Of a DNA stretch of 64,000 nt, positions 19,114 to 28,382 are shown piece after piece (within the stretch, counting starts at the first letter, position 1; each line of letters opens with the position of its first letter). Below the pieces are notes generated by a model. It was not told the origin of the DNA. It ran no database searches and saw only the letters and a program-made list of their open reading frames with translations. The position numbers and the translations under genes are program-made. This DNA comes from an uncultured Gemmata sp. (GTDB taxonomy: Bacteria > Planctomycetota > Planctomycetia > Gemmatales > Gemmataceae). The stretch is taken from contig CALDUT010000002.1 in the NCBI GenBank assembly GCA_937924775.1, positions 62,001 to 126,000 of the forward strand. The letters are read 5' to 3'.

Positions 19114-22100
19114 ATGTCCGTCCGTTTTGAAGCTCACGCTGAGCCAATCCCAGGCTATCGTCTTCTGCATCGCTTGGGAGCCGGGGGATTTGGCGAAGTC
19201 TGGAAATGTGAAGCCCCCGGCGGCATTCACAAAGCCGTGAAAATCATTCATGGCGATCTCCGTTCCCGCGACAACGACCTTGTCCGCTACGCCGAACAAG
19301 AACTGAAATCCCTCAAACGGGTCAAACAGGTTCGCCATCCCTACTTGTTGGCCCTCGATCGCTATGACATCGTTGACGGCCGACTCATCATTATCATGGA
19401 GTTGGCCGATTGCAACCTTTGGGATCGTTTCCGCCAGTGTCGCGAACAAGGTCTGCCGGGCATTCCCCGCCCGGAATTGCTCACCTACATGAGCGAGATC
19501 GCGGAAGTTCTCGACCTTTTCAACGATCAATTTCAACTGCAGCATCTCGACATCAAACCCCAGAATCTCTTCCTCCTCTACAACCACATCAAAGTCGCCG
19601 ATTTCGGGCAAGTGAAGGACCTGCAGGGATGGGTGGCCCAAGTGACCGGGGGCATCACCCCCGTCTATGCCGCTCCCGAAACCTTCGATGGAATCATCAC
19701 CCGTTATTGCGATCAATACAGTCTGGCCTGCGTATATCAGGAATTGCTCACAGGGGTGCGTCCCTTTGACGGCGCGAGCATGCACCAATTGTTTGTGCAG
19801 CACACCAGTGCCCCCCCCAATTTGGAGCCATCTCCCCCGGACGACCGCCCGGCATTGCTGCGGGCATTGGCCAAACGGCCAGAAGACCGTTGGCCCAGTG
19901 TCACGCAGTTCGTGGGGGCCTTGGCTGGAGGTTCGGCCGGGTCGCGCTGGTTTCCCGGGGGGCGTGTTGAGGTCGATACGCCGCGGGACCCTCATTTGGT
20001 AGAAACGAACACGGCCGATCCCGCGATTGAAGTGTTCTTGCCCGCATTTCCCAGCCCGACGCCCGGTGGCTCGCCGCTCGACGAAGGTTTTGTTCCGATT
20101 TTCACCCCCGCTCCCCCGGAATTGTCTGGGGACGGCTGTTTGCAACCGGCTCTGATTATCGGATTAGGCCAAACCGGTCTGCAAGTACTCCAGTGCTTCC
20201 GCGCGGAACTTGAACGCCGGTATGGTTGCTGTGATGCAACGCCCATCATCCGCATGCTGTTCATCGATACCGACCCACACACCGTGGCCTTGGCGCAAAC
20301 AAACAACAACGCACAGCAATACCCGCCGCTGGCTGTGCAGGAAGTGATCGCAGCCAAACTCCATCGCGCCGGGCACTATCTCAAGCCCCGCTTCAACGGA
20401 CGTAGTCTGATCGAGGGATGGTTTGACCAACAATTGCTATACCGCTTGCCGCGGCAACCGCAGACGATGGGTGTCCGCCTGCTGGGCCGGCTGGCATTCT
20501 GCGACCATTACCGGGCGATCATGGGCAAAGTTCAAGCGGAAATTGAAGCTGCGGTGTCTCTGGAGGCATTACAACAGACCGAAGCCCGTACCGGATTGGA
20601 ACGTCGCACCAATCGTCCGCGTGTCTATATCGTGGCCAACCTGGCTGGGGCGACCGGCGGCGGAATGTTTCTCGATGTGGCGTATGCCACACGTCACCGC
20701 TTGCGGCGGATGGGCTACGAGTCCGCCGAGATCATCGGTTTTTTGGTAGTACCCACGGCCGATGCCGCGGTGACCTCAGCACAACAGTTGGCCAACTGCT
20801 ACGCCGCGTTGAGCGAGTTGAACCATTTCCTGCGGGCCGATACCATCTTCACGGCTCATTACGATGAGCGAAATGGCTTCGTGAAAGAACAAAACCCGCC
20901 GTTCACCCAGTGTTTTCTCATCAATTCCACGGTTGGGTCGGGCCAACTGGTCGATTTCGCATCCTCATCAACCGCTACACACTCCACATTTCCACGGCCA
21001 TCGCTGCGCCAATTCACCCCCTCGGGGAAGAACTCGGCACGAGGGTCGGGGCCGCCGGAGATAGCTACCCTGGAAAGACCAACCCCTGGAATCGAATCGC
21101 CGGTGGCCATGGTGATTGGCCAGCGTTTACGTTTCGATCTGTTGACGCCTTTGGGACGCAAGGCTGACGAACTGAGGTCCGCAGTGAGACACAACGCTGC
21201 GAAAACGGATGAAAACACATCCCGGTGTCATGTGGCGACCTTCAATACCGTTACCTTTGATTGGCCGCGACGCGAGGTCGTCGCGGCAGCAGCCATCGTG
21301 ATGACGAAACGATTGTTGCAGCGTTGGACGGCACCCGATGTACGGCGTTATCAACAGGAAATCCCCCCTTTGGTCGCCACACGCTGGCAGCAACTCGGTT
21401 TGGAACCCGAAACGCTCACAGCTCGCCTGCGTGAAGTCGCCGACCGATGGTGTGGTGAACCGCTGGAAAAGTACCTCATGCGGCAGACGGAACCGCTCCA
21501 ACCCCGGGGTTGGTTGGCGCGGGGCCCCGAACCCACGCATGTGGCCGTTGTTGTCGATACCTTCACCAAGTTTTTCGGTCCGCCGACTGCAACGGCCCGC
21601 CGCGTTCCGACCGGCTTGGAGGAAGCCTTCACTCAAACCACGACGGGTCTTCAGCAATCGTATGCGAACGACTTCCAACTGCTTCTTCCAGAACTGATCC
21701 ACGGATTGCCCTGCCGCTGGGTTGGGGCTGAGGAATTCCACCGGGTGCTTTTGGCACGAATCGATCAACTGATCGAGCGGTACCAAAGGGCGATTATGGA
21801 CCACGATGCCCTCGCTACTCGAACCTATGAATGCCTCACACAGTACGCTTACCGTCAGAAGGGCTTGCGGAAACCGACGGCGGCGGAACTCGCCGAGGCC
21901 TTGCGGCGCTATCCCGCAGCCCGTTTGGATGCGATTCTCAGCCGGTGTTTGCTACAGTTGTACCAAGGCATTCGCGAACAACTCGCGGACCAATTGGCCA
22001 AAGTCGCGACGGTGCGACAACACTTGGTCGCGATGGCGGAGAAACTTACATCGGCACCCAACTTGGCTCCGCTGTCGAAGTACCAGCTTCTACCCCCAGG

Positions 22101-22710
22101 CTGTGAGACAATCGCTCATGCCGTGTCGCGATTCCTGGAATCGTTGAACGAAGACGATCTCACGGCCGTGGACCAGCGGATACCCACCGCTTTGAACAGC
22201 GAATTTAGTGACATCGTCGCCGTCGGCCACAATACGTCGTCACGCCTTGATGCTCTCCTTCGAGGGATGATCGAACAGGCTCGGCAGTATCTCGAAGCTC
22301 GGCTAGGCCATGTGGAATTGACGCCGATGTTGGCCGAACGTTTCCCGGCCATTGAGCAAGTGGAAGAGGCCCTGCGGCGAGCGTTCTGTGAGGCTGAGCC
22401 CGGATGGGTCGGTCGGGGGCCGTGGAGCCGCGAGGAACTGACCATCCTCGGTTGTTCGAATCATCCTGCGGATCAGGTCCTTCGCGAAATGGCAGCCCAA
22501 GCCATTCCGGTTTCCGATCTTCCCATAGTGACCACTCCCGATGAATTGACGATTTACCGCGAATGGCCAGCGGTCCCTCTGGCAGCTCTCCCTCAATTGG
22601 GGCCTGCGGCGGCTTCCGCCTACGAAAGCTTACCGGCTCTCAACCAATGTTCGCTTCATTCGCGATTGGACGTAACCCGCTGGCTGGGGGTCGAGGACCA
22701 CCAACCCTGA
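19114..22710 (+). CDS. protein kinase fused to tubulin-like GTPase domain
   Basis: A 1198-residue protein without signal peptide or membrane helix. Residues about 14-272 are a Ser/Thr protein kinase: glycine loop GAGGFGEV at 22-29, lysine in AVKII at 41-45, catalytic loop HLDIKPQN at 144-151, DFG at 163-165 and APE at 187-189. The usual HRD arginine is leucine, making it a non-RD kinase. A Pro-rich linker follows. Residues about 345-700 resemble the bacterial tubulin-like family Tubulin_2 (PF13809): GLGQTG at 350-355, FIDTD at 383-387, and the glycine loop ATGGGMF at 513-519, equivalent to the tubulin/FtsZ signature. Residues 620-680 are low in complexity. The remaining ~500 residues are helical and unassigned. 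It is probably a GTP-dependent scaffold controlled by phosphorylation; that is inference. The family assignment of the second half is by motif only. Confidence 0.8.
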   Translation: MSVRFEAHAEPIPGYRLLHRLGAGGFGEVWKCEAPGGIHKAVKIIHGDLRSRDNDLVRYAEQELKSLKRVKQVRHPYLLALDRYDIVDGRLIIIMELADCNLWDRFRQCREQGLPGIPRPELLTYMSEIAEVLDLFNDQFQLQHLDIKPQNLFLLYNHIKVADFGQVKDLQGWVAQVTGGITPVYAAPETFDGIITRYCDQYSLACVYQELLTGVRPFDGASMHQLFVQHTSAPPNLEPSPPDDRPALLRALAKRPEDRWPSVTQFVGALAGGSAGSRWFPGGRVEVDTPRDPHLVETNTADPAIEVFLPAFPSPTPGGSPLDEGFVPIFTPAPPELSGDGCLQPALIIGLGQTGLQVLQCFRAELERRYGCCDATPIIRMLFIDTDPHTVALAQTNNNAQQYPPLAVQEVIAAKLHRAGHYLKPRFNGRSLIEGWFDQQLLYRLPRQPQTMGVRLLGRLAFCDHYRAIMGKVQAEIEAAVSLEALQQTEARTGLERRTNRPRVYIVANLAGATGGGMFLDVAYATRHRLRRMGYESAEIIGFLVVPTADAAVTSAQQLANCYAALSELNHFLRADTIFTAHYDERNGFVKEQNPPFTQCFLINSTVGSGQLVDFASSSTATHSTFPRPSLRQFTPSGKNSARGSGPPEIATLERPTPGIESPVAMVIGQRLRFDLLTPLGRKADELRSAVRHNAAKTDENTSRCHVATFNTVTFDWPRREVVAAAAIVMTKRLLQRWTAPDVRRYQQEIPPLVATRWQQLGLEPETLTARLREVADRWCGEPLEKYLMRQTEPLQPRGWLARGPEPTHVAVVVDTFTKFFGPPTATARRVPTGLEEAFTQTTTGLQQSYANDFQLLLPELIHGLPCRWVGAEEFHRVLLARIDQLIERYQRAIMDHDALATRTYECLTQYAYRQKGLRKPTAAELAEALRRYPAARLDAILSRCLLQLYQGIREQLADQLAKVATVRQHLVAMAEKLTSAPNLAPLSKYQLLPPGCETIAHAVSRFLESLNEDDLTAVDQRIPTALNSEFSDIVAVGHNTSSRLDALLRGMIEQARQYLEARLGHVELTPMLAERFPAIEQVEEALRRAFCEAEPGWVGRGPWSREELTILGCSNHPADQVLREMAAQAIPVSDLPIVTTPDELTIYREWPAVPLAALPQLGPAAASAYESLPALNQCSLHSRLDVTRWLGVEDHQP

Positions 22711-22839
22711 AGTTTGTACCATCACACTTCTCGGGATGGCTATACATTATTGCTATCTAGTTGGGAGGATGGCCGTCGATTGTTCGGCCGCCCCGCCCTG
22801 ATTTCGTCCCACCCCTTTCTCCTCACGTCGGAGTGACTC

Positions 22840-24099
22840 ATGCGTCGCTATTTCGTTTCCCTGGGATGTTTGAGCATGGTCTTAGCCTCACTGGCATCGG
22901 CGGGCGAGCACGATTGGCCGATGTTCCGCGGGGCGGATCGAACGGGGGTTTCCCGCGATACTGGGCTTCTGCGGGAATGGCCGGAGAAAGGCCCGCCGCT
23001 GGTGTGGAAAACCCAAGGTCTTGGGATTGGCTTCTCCAGTGTGTCTGTTTTTGGTGATACCGTATTCACCATGGGCGATGTCAACAAGGAATGTTTTCTT
23101 TTCGGCATCGATCGCCAGAGCGGTCAAAAACGGTGGGAACTGAAAGTCGGGAAAGCCGGCGGTAATTACCAAGGCCCCCGTTGTACTCCCAGCACTGATG
23201 GTAAATGGGTCTACGGCTTGGGCCAATTCGGTGATTTGGTCTGCGCGACAGCCCAAGACGGCCAGGAAGTGTGGCGCAAAAGCTTTACCAAGGATTTTGG
23301 CGGTCGATCTGGCGGCTGGAACTTCACGGAATCGCCGCTGATTGATGGTGATCGGCTCATTGTCACACCCGGCGGCTCGAAAGCCACCATGGTCGCCCTC
23401 AACAAAAAGACTGGTGAGCTAATCTGGCAAGGCACTGTACCTGGTGGTGATACCGCGGGTTATGCTTCGGTGGTGATTGGCCATTTCGGTGGTGTCAAAC
23501 AGTACATCACGCTCATGGCGAATGGGCTTGTGGCCTTTGATGCCCAAACCGGCAAGTTGCTGTGGCGGTATGGTACCGATCGCGACCGGTTTGGTGGTAA
23601 TACCGCGAATATCCCAACACCGATCGTGAGGGATGAGTACGTCTTCGCTTCTGCAGGCTACGGCCGTGGAGCTGCTTTGCTGAAAATCACCAAAAAAGGT
23701 GAAGAATTCCACGTCGAAGAAGTCTATTGGAAACGTGAATTAACCAACAAACACGGGGGTGTAATTCTCGTCGGCGATAAGCTCTATGGCGATCGGGATG
23801 ACAGCGGCAATCCGTGGTGTGCGGATTTCAAAACCGGCAAGGTTTTGTGGACACGCAAAGGCGGCGAGGGCCGGGGGTCCGCCGCGATCACTTACGCCGA
23901 TGGCAAGCTCTACATCCGCTATTCGGATGGTTGGGTGGTGTTGGTTGATGCCACCGCGGATAAGTACACCGAATTGGGGGCATTCCGCGTTCCGAATGGC
24001 AAAACCAATACCTGGGCCCACCCGGTAGTTGTGGCCGGCAAGCTGTATATTCGCGAACTCGACGTCCTGTATTGCTATGATGTCAAAGCTCGCGAGTGA
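22840..24099 (+). CDS. secreted PQQ-like beta-propeller protein
   Basis: A 419-residue exported protein. The signal peptide ends near LASAG (residue 22), followed by WPMFRGADRTGVS, a typical planctomycete lead-in to the propeller. Blades repeat with W-containing strands: QKRWELKVG, QEVWRKSF, GELIWQGTV, GKLLWRYG and GKVLWTRKG. No catalytic acid or quinone-ligand set is obvious, so it is best called a BamB/quinoprotein-like propeller of unknown ligand. GGAG lies seven bases before the ATG. The gene follows the kinase-tubulin gene by 129 bases but probably has its own promoter. Confidence 0.85.
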   Translation: MRRYFVSLGCLSMVLASLASAGEHDWPMFRGADRTGVSRDTGLLREWPEKGPPLVWKTQGLGIGFSSVSVFGDTVFTMGDVNKECFLFGIDRQSGQKRWELKVGKAGGNYQGPRCTPSTDGKWVYGLGQFGDLVCATAQDGQEVWRKSFTKDFGGRSGGWNFTESPLIDGDRLIVTPGGSKATMVALNKKTGELIWQGTVPGGDTAGYASVVIGHFGGVKQYITLMANGLVAFDAQTGKLLWRYGTDRDRFGGNTANIPTPIVRDEYVFASAGYGRGAALLKITKKGEEFHVEEVYWKRELTNKHGGVILVGDKLYGDRDDSGNPWCADFKTGKVLWTRKGGEGRGSAAITYADGKLYIRYSDGWVVLVDATADKYTELGAFRVPNGKTNTWAHPVVVAGKLYIRELDVLYCYDVKARE

Positions 24100-24193
24100 T
24101 TCTCTCGGGTAGGGAAGGAACCTACCGAGCTAGCGATCAATTATTCCGGATAATAGTCACAGGCCGGGTAGGAGCGGCTTTTTCGAACCATTT

Positions 24194-24256
24194 GGTGGCG
24201 ACCGCGAGCATAGGATGGGGAGAGCCCATCATGAATCGGCTCCCGCGGTCGCCAAC
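24194..24256. terminator. compound inverted repeat between convergent genes
   Basis: GGCGACCGCG (24197-24206) pairs perfectly with CGCGGTCGCC (24244-24253). A second hairpin, GATGGG...CCCATC, lies inside it. The structure sits between the convergent PQQ and EF-P genes and could stop transcription from both sides, but there is no clear T-tract. Confidence 0.45.
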
Positions 24257-24273
24257 TGGCCCCCTCGGGACGA

Positions 24274-24849
24274 TCACTTCCCTTCTTTGGCTCGGCGGAG
24301 ATACTTCCCGTCTTCGGTTTGCACCACGACCATTTCCCCTTCGGTGATGAACGAGGGAACTTGAATCACCAGACCGGTTTCAAGTGTGGCCGGTTTTGTT
24401 TGAGCCGCGGCGGTGGCTCCCTTGATGGTCGGTTCGGTTTCCACCACTTTGAGGGTCACCGTTTGAGGCAATTCCAGCGACAACGGCTTGCCGTCGTAGA
24501 AGGTGATTTTCACATCATCGTTTTCGCGCAGGTATTTGATCATGTCGCCGACCATGTTCCCCGAGAGTGTCACGGGTTCGTAGGTTTCTTTGTCGAGGAA
24601 CACATAGTCATCACCATCTTTGTACGAGTAGATGAAGTCTTTGGTTTCGAGGAAGACCACATCGACTTTGTCATCCGGATGGACGCGTTCGTCGGTGATG
24701 GCTCCGGTGGAGAGATTCTTGAGTTTCAGGTAAAGAATTGCGCGCCAGTTGCCGGGAGTGTTCAGGTCGCGGTCTAAACAATAGTACAAAGTGCCGTTCA
24801 TGTTCAACACCATACCGCGACGAACGTCAATCATTTTTGTGGACGCCAT
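24274..24849 (-). CDS. efp: translation elongation factor P (asparagine-tip variant)
   Basis: A 191-residue ribosome-binding factor that rescues ribosomes stalled at polyproline. All three domains are recognisable: the N-terminal KOW-like domain (residues 5-65), the central OB domain and the C-terminal OB domain, which carries TVTLKVVETEPTIKG and KPATLETGLVIQVPSF. The loop that enters the peptidyl-transferase centre reads TPGNWRA, so the residue normally Lys or Arg (PGKGxA or GRGGA) is Asn. Post-translational lysylation or rhamnosylation at this site is therefore not possible. GGAGGG lies eight bases before the ATG at 24849. Upstream codons extending the frame encode repetitive intergenic sequence and were excluded. 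Confidence 0.94.
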   Translation of the reverse strand: MASTKMIDVRRGMVLNMNGTLYYCLDRDLNTPGNWRAILYLKLKNLSTGAITDERVHPDDKVDVVFLETKDFIYSYKDGDDYVFLDKETYEPVTLSGNMVGDMIKYLRENDDVKITFYDGKPLSLELPQTVTLKVVETEPTIKGATAAAQTKPATLETGLVIQVPSFITEGEMVVVQTEDGKYLRRAKEGK

Positions 24850-24980
24850 TGGCAGCCCTCCGTTGGGGGACTCTGCATCCTGCGGAATGTCCCAGTTTAT
24901 GGAATTTATCAACTGTCGTTGTAGCACATGCCGGGGGGGGGGAGAAGGGCAACGTTGCCAGACCGGCTCGCAGGCATGCA

Positions 24981-25082
24981 CAACCAACCTGCGGCTGCGG
25001 GAAGGCAATCGGCTGAGGAGTTGTTGTATCAACACCCGAGGTCAGCTCGCAACCACCGCATGGCTGTGGGAAGGAAACCGGC
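24981..25082. repeat. diverged 33-bp direct repeat in the efp/phosphatase gap
   Basis: Two related units, 24981-25013 and 25050-25082, share CAACCA, GGCTG, GGGAAGG and CGGC in the same order and spacing, with a period of about 69 bases. They lie in the 331-base divergent gap 24850-25180, which otherwise holds a run of nine G near 24940 and no supported gene. They could be duplicated regulatory sequence or a decayed repeat. Confidence 0.55.
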
Positions 25083-25180
25083 AAGCGGTTGTAGAAGCGC
25101 CTACTGAAACCCTATAACAAGCCAACAGTTACGATGGAACCACTGGTAGGAGTTCCCAGATTTCCGGAGATAGCCGTCTC

Positions 25181-26989
25181 ATGCCCTCCCTTCGGCTCAT
25201 TATTCCGTTGGCGTTACTATTTTCGGCCACGGCATTTGTTGGCGGTTACTTGTTGCTGCGTCCTCTTCCGCCGCCTGCCAATCGCCAACGCGAACCGGTG
25301 CCGATCATTCCCAACACATCGCCGGCGGAGCAATCGACGCACGATGAATCCTCGGCGAAACTTGTGGTGCTGGTCGTTTTTGATCAGCTCCGGGGGGATT
25401 ACTTATCGCGATGGGCGGAACTGTTTGGGCCGGATGGCTTCAACCGCTTGAAACATTCTGGTATTTGGTTCAGTAACTGTCACATCCCCTATGCTTGCAC
25501 GTCGACAGGGCCAGGGCACGCCGCCTTGGTGACCGGGGCACCACCGAGCGTCAACGGCATCGTGGAGAACGCCTGGTACGACCGAGCTACGGCTCAGGTG
25601 GTCTACTGCTGCGAACCCACCCGCGCGTATGATCTCATCCCGCCGGTGCCCCCGGAGCTGGGAAAGCCGGGGCGTGGTGCGGCCAAGGGCTTCTCTCCGG
25701 AGCGGTTGTTGGTCCCGACGGTGGGGGATTCTCTCTGGGAGGCTACCCAGGGGAAAGGCCGCGTGGTTTCGCTGGCCATCAAGGATCGTGCCGCGGTTCT
25801 CATGGGTGGTCGCAACCCCTATGCGGTTTATTGCTTCGATACTCGCGATGGCCAATTCCATACCGGAGCTTACTATAGCCGCGACGTTGAACATGCGTGG
25901 GTTCGCGACTTCAACCGGTCGCGGCTTGTCGATTCATGGTTCGACAAAACGTGGGAGAAACTGGATCCCAAGCTTGATTATGAACGCTTCAGTGGCCCCG
26001 ACGATGCCGACGGCGAAGTTCCTGGGGTTCATAGGGCCGGGCGAACCTTCCCCCACAGCTACCGCGGCCGTCTCAATGCTCCCGGCAGCCGCTACTATGC
26101 TGCCGTGGAAACGTCCCCGGCTGGGAATGAACTTCTTTTCACTTTGGCTCAGCAATGCATCACGGCTGAAAAACTCGGTCACAACGATTCACCCGACCTG
26201 TTGTGCGTGAGTTTTTCTTCCAACGATTTGGTTGGCCATCTGTTTGGACCCGATTCACAGGAAGTCTTGGACATCACACTGCGGAGTGACCGGTTGATGG
26301 CCGAGTTTCTCCGCTTCCTCGATACCATGGTGGGCCAGGGGAAGTATGTTGTACTCGTCACGGCGGATCATGGTATTTGCCCCTTACCGGAGCTTCCACG
26401 CACCAAGGAAACCTACCCTGACGCAACCCGTCGGACTGTCAGCGAACTTGCCAAAAACCTGACGCAGGCCCTGGATACTATCTATGGCGGCACGACCAAC
26501 TGGATCGAAAAGTTCGACGACGACGTTTGGCCGTGGTTGTATCTGAATTATACGGCCATTGAAGCCCGCAAACTCCGAGTAGCCGATGTGGCGGCGGTGG
26601 CCCGTGATTGGCTCGCGGATCAGGCTTTTTTGAAAACTGCCTTCACCCGTGCAGAACTGGAGGAGGGCCACATCGCAGCGGATCAGCCGCTGAAGAAAAC
26701 GGCAGCGCTAGCCTATCATAAGGACCGCTGCGGGGATGTGCTGGTGATTCCCAAACCGGGTGTCTTGGTGATGTCGTATCCCACCGGCACCGGTCATGGC
26801 AGCCCGCACGCGTACGATACGCACATCCCATTTTTGCTTTACGGAGCCGGTGTGCCGGCGTTAGGCGAACGGAAGGAATGGACTTCGTCGTTAGTCATTG
26901 CACCGACCTTGGCGTGGGCGTTGGGTGTACCCGCGCCGCGGCACAATACCACCCTGCTGCCGCCCGAGGTTCTACTGCTCAAGAAGTAA
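25181..26989 (+). CDS. alkaline phosphatase superfamily protein (PafA/nucleotide pyrophosphatase type)
   Basis: A 602-residue protein with an N-terminal hydrophobic segment (residues 5-28), probably a membrane anchor or uncleaved signal. The metal-binding start VVFDQLRGDYL (near 65) and the catalytic threonine region CTSTGPGHAALVTG (near 108) match the PafA-like branch of alkaline phosphatases. Further ligands are NDLVGHLFGPD and TADHGICPLP, and a final GTGHGSPHAYD supplies the last histidine. It should hydrolyse phosphomonoesters or diesters outside the cytoplasm; the substrate cannot be read from sequence. GGAGA lies 11 bases before the ATG, and the gene is transcribed divergently from efp. 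Confidence 0.88.
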   Translation: MPSLRLIIPLALLFSATAFVGGYLLLRPLPPPANRQREPVPIIPNTSPAEQSTHDESSAKLVVLVVFDQLRGDYLSRWAELFGPDGFNRLKHSGIWFSNCHIPYACTSTGPGHAALVTGAPPSVNGIVENAWYDRATAQVVYCCEPTRAYDLIPPVPPELGKPGRGAAKGFSPERLLVPTVGDSLWEATQGKGRVVSLAIKDRAAVLMGGRNPYAVYCFDTRDGQFHTGAYYSRDVEHAWVRDFNRSRLVDSWFDKTWEKLDPKLDYERFSGPDDADGEVPGVHRAGRTFPHSYRGRLNAPGSRYYAAVETSPAGNELLFTLAQQCITAEKLGHNDSPDLLCVSFSSNDLVGHLFGPDSQEVLDITLRSDRLMAEFLRFLDTMVGQGKYVVLVTADHGICPLPELPRTKETYPDATRRTVSELAKNLTQALDTIYGGTTNWIEKFDDDVWPWLYLNYTAIEARKLRVADVAAVARDWLADQAFLKTAFTRAELEEGHIAADQPLKKTAALAYHKDRCGDVLVIPKPGVLVMSYPTGTGHGSPHAYDTHIPFLLYGAGVPALGERKEWTSSLVIAPTLAWALGVPAPRHNTTLLPPEVLLLKK

Positions 26990-27109
26990 TCGCCAATGCG
27001 GCAGCCGTTTCAGTTACCTGCTTGCTATGTTGTTACTGATTACTCTCCATTCAGACTGACCTCGGTTCGATCTCAGCCGGTGGGCCGTGGATAACACGCT
27101 CCAACCACC

Positions 27110-27139
27110 GCGGGGAGAACTACCCCCCGCAGGCTTTTT
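27110..27139 (+). terminator. candidate intrinsic terminator
   Basis: GCGGGG (27110-27115) pairs with CCCCGC (27125-27130), followed by AGGC and five T. It lies about 120 bases after the phosphatase stop, ahead of the convergent LCCL gene. The stem is short. Confidence 0.5.
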
Positions 27140-27167
27140 GCTACCACCAGATGGCCTGAAAACTGCG

Positions 27168-28151
27168 TTAGCGTCGCACGAACTCGAAAGCGCCAGCGGG
27201 GTAGGCCCCATAGGCAGTCGAATTCACGTTGTTCCGGAAGCTCGAAACGAACTGCGGTGGCGATTGCACGATCCGGACCCGCACCACGACGGTTTCGCCC
27301 GGTTTGGCCAAGCCGGCATGAACCGCGGCGGCGGCCAGGTTCGAGTCAAGCGTGTAGATGTCGGTTCCCCACACGTTGGGATTCACTCCCGGAGCTGGGA
27401 CAAATCCCGTAACGCTGAAGACCAACTCCTTGCCCCATTGTTGTTGATACATCGTCAGATTCCCCGGGGCGGGGATGGCCGCAACCGCCTCGTCGGCCGC
27501 GGGTGTGTTTAGGGCCCGCAAGGAGCGAAGGTCGGCCAGTTTGAGCGATTGCTCTCCGAATTGGAAGGTGCGGACGCGCAGGACTTCCGCAGTCAGTCGG
27601 CCGGTGATCTTGGAATCCTCCGTGTGAACGATATCGTTTTCCCGGAAGTCGAGGTGCGCCGCTGGGACGCGCATTTGAATGTACTTCGCGACTTCCTCGG
27701 CACGACGTCCGGTTTCCGGGTCGTCATGCTTGATGGCTTTCAGGACAAACGGATAGGCACGCTCCCGCATCCCTTTGAGTTCTTCGGTGGCCGATTCCCG
27801 AATCTTGAAATCGGAGTGGTTCAGCCGGGCGATGGCGAGAATCACTTTCTCCGCAGTTTCTGGCGGAACCCGGTGGGCCAATTCGATACGGCGAATGTCG
27901 CCAACGGCAAGCTGCAAAATGCCGTATTTGGTGACCAATTCCAGTTTCTCGTCGAGTAGTTTGAGTTTCATGGTGCTGTCGTCGATGAATTTCACTTCGA
28001 CATCCACCGACGGTCGCGCTTTGGTCGATTCTGCCACCAGAGCTGGTTGACGTCCGCCACCGGCCCAAACAGGGTGGGGGGTTACACTCGACAATGCCAC
28101 TACAAGACAGGCGATAGGGGTAAGGCCGATGAGATTGCGACTGATGGGCAT
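27168..28151 (-). CDS. secreted LCCL-domain protein with HEAT-like segment
   Basis: A 327-residue exported protein with a signal peptide ending near VWAGG (residue 31). Residues about 45-100 form a small beta domain (KFIDDSTMKLKLLDEKLELV). Residues about 105-155 resemble a HEAT-type helical pair (FKIRESATEELKGM). Residues about 230-325 match the LCCL domain: WGTDIYTLDSNLAAAAVHAG, then GETVVVRVRIV, and a final YGAYPAGAFEFVR. LCCL is a ligand-binding module best known from eukaryotic secreted proteins such as cochlin and Limulus factor C. GGAGGG lies seven bases before the ATG. The biological role is unknown. Confidence 0.85.
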   Translation of the reverse strand: MPISRNLIGLTPIACLVVALSSVTPHPVWAGGGRQPALVAESTKARPSVDVEVKFIDDSTMKLKLLDEKLELVTKYGILQLAVGDIRRIELAHRVPPETAEKVILAIARLNHSDFKIRESATEELKGMRERAYPFVLKAIKHDDPETGRRAEEVAKYIQMRVPAAHLDFRENDIVHTEDSKITGRLTAEVLRVRTFQFGEQSLKLADLRSLRALNTPAADEAVAAIPAPGNLTMYQQQWGKELVFSVTGFVPAPGVNPNVWGTDIYTLDSNLAAAAVHAGLAKPGETVVVRVRIVQSPPQFVSSFRNNVNSTAYGAYPAGAFEFVRR

Positions 28152-28382
28152 GGGATGCCCTCCGGAAAAATGGGATCCGTCCTCGACTCAGGAAGTGACC
28201 CGCTTCCTTGCGGTGGGAGAGGTCTTTTCATATACTATCTGATCTGGCGCGGGGATTTCTACCCCAAGTTACTTCGCAAAACCAGAAAACCTTTCCTTAA
28301 AATAACCATGAGCGATTTTGGGCAAATGTCAAATCGCTCCGGTGAAAAATGTACAAATTTTCATATTGAGCGGCTAACCACG

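Noticed and set aside
18994-20145. 383-codon minus-strand frame
   Set aside because: It lies opposite the kinase domain, whose motifs are intact; the minus-strand translation matches no family and has no ribosome site.
20940-21130. Possible frameshift in the kinase-tubulin gene
   Set aside because: The stretch is low in complexity, but the sequence before and after is in the same frame with family-like motifs such as LLTPLGRKAD, so no shift is needed.
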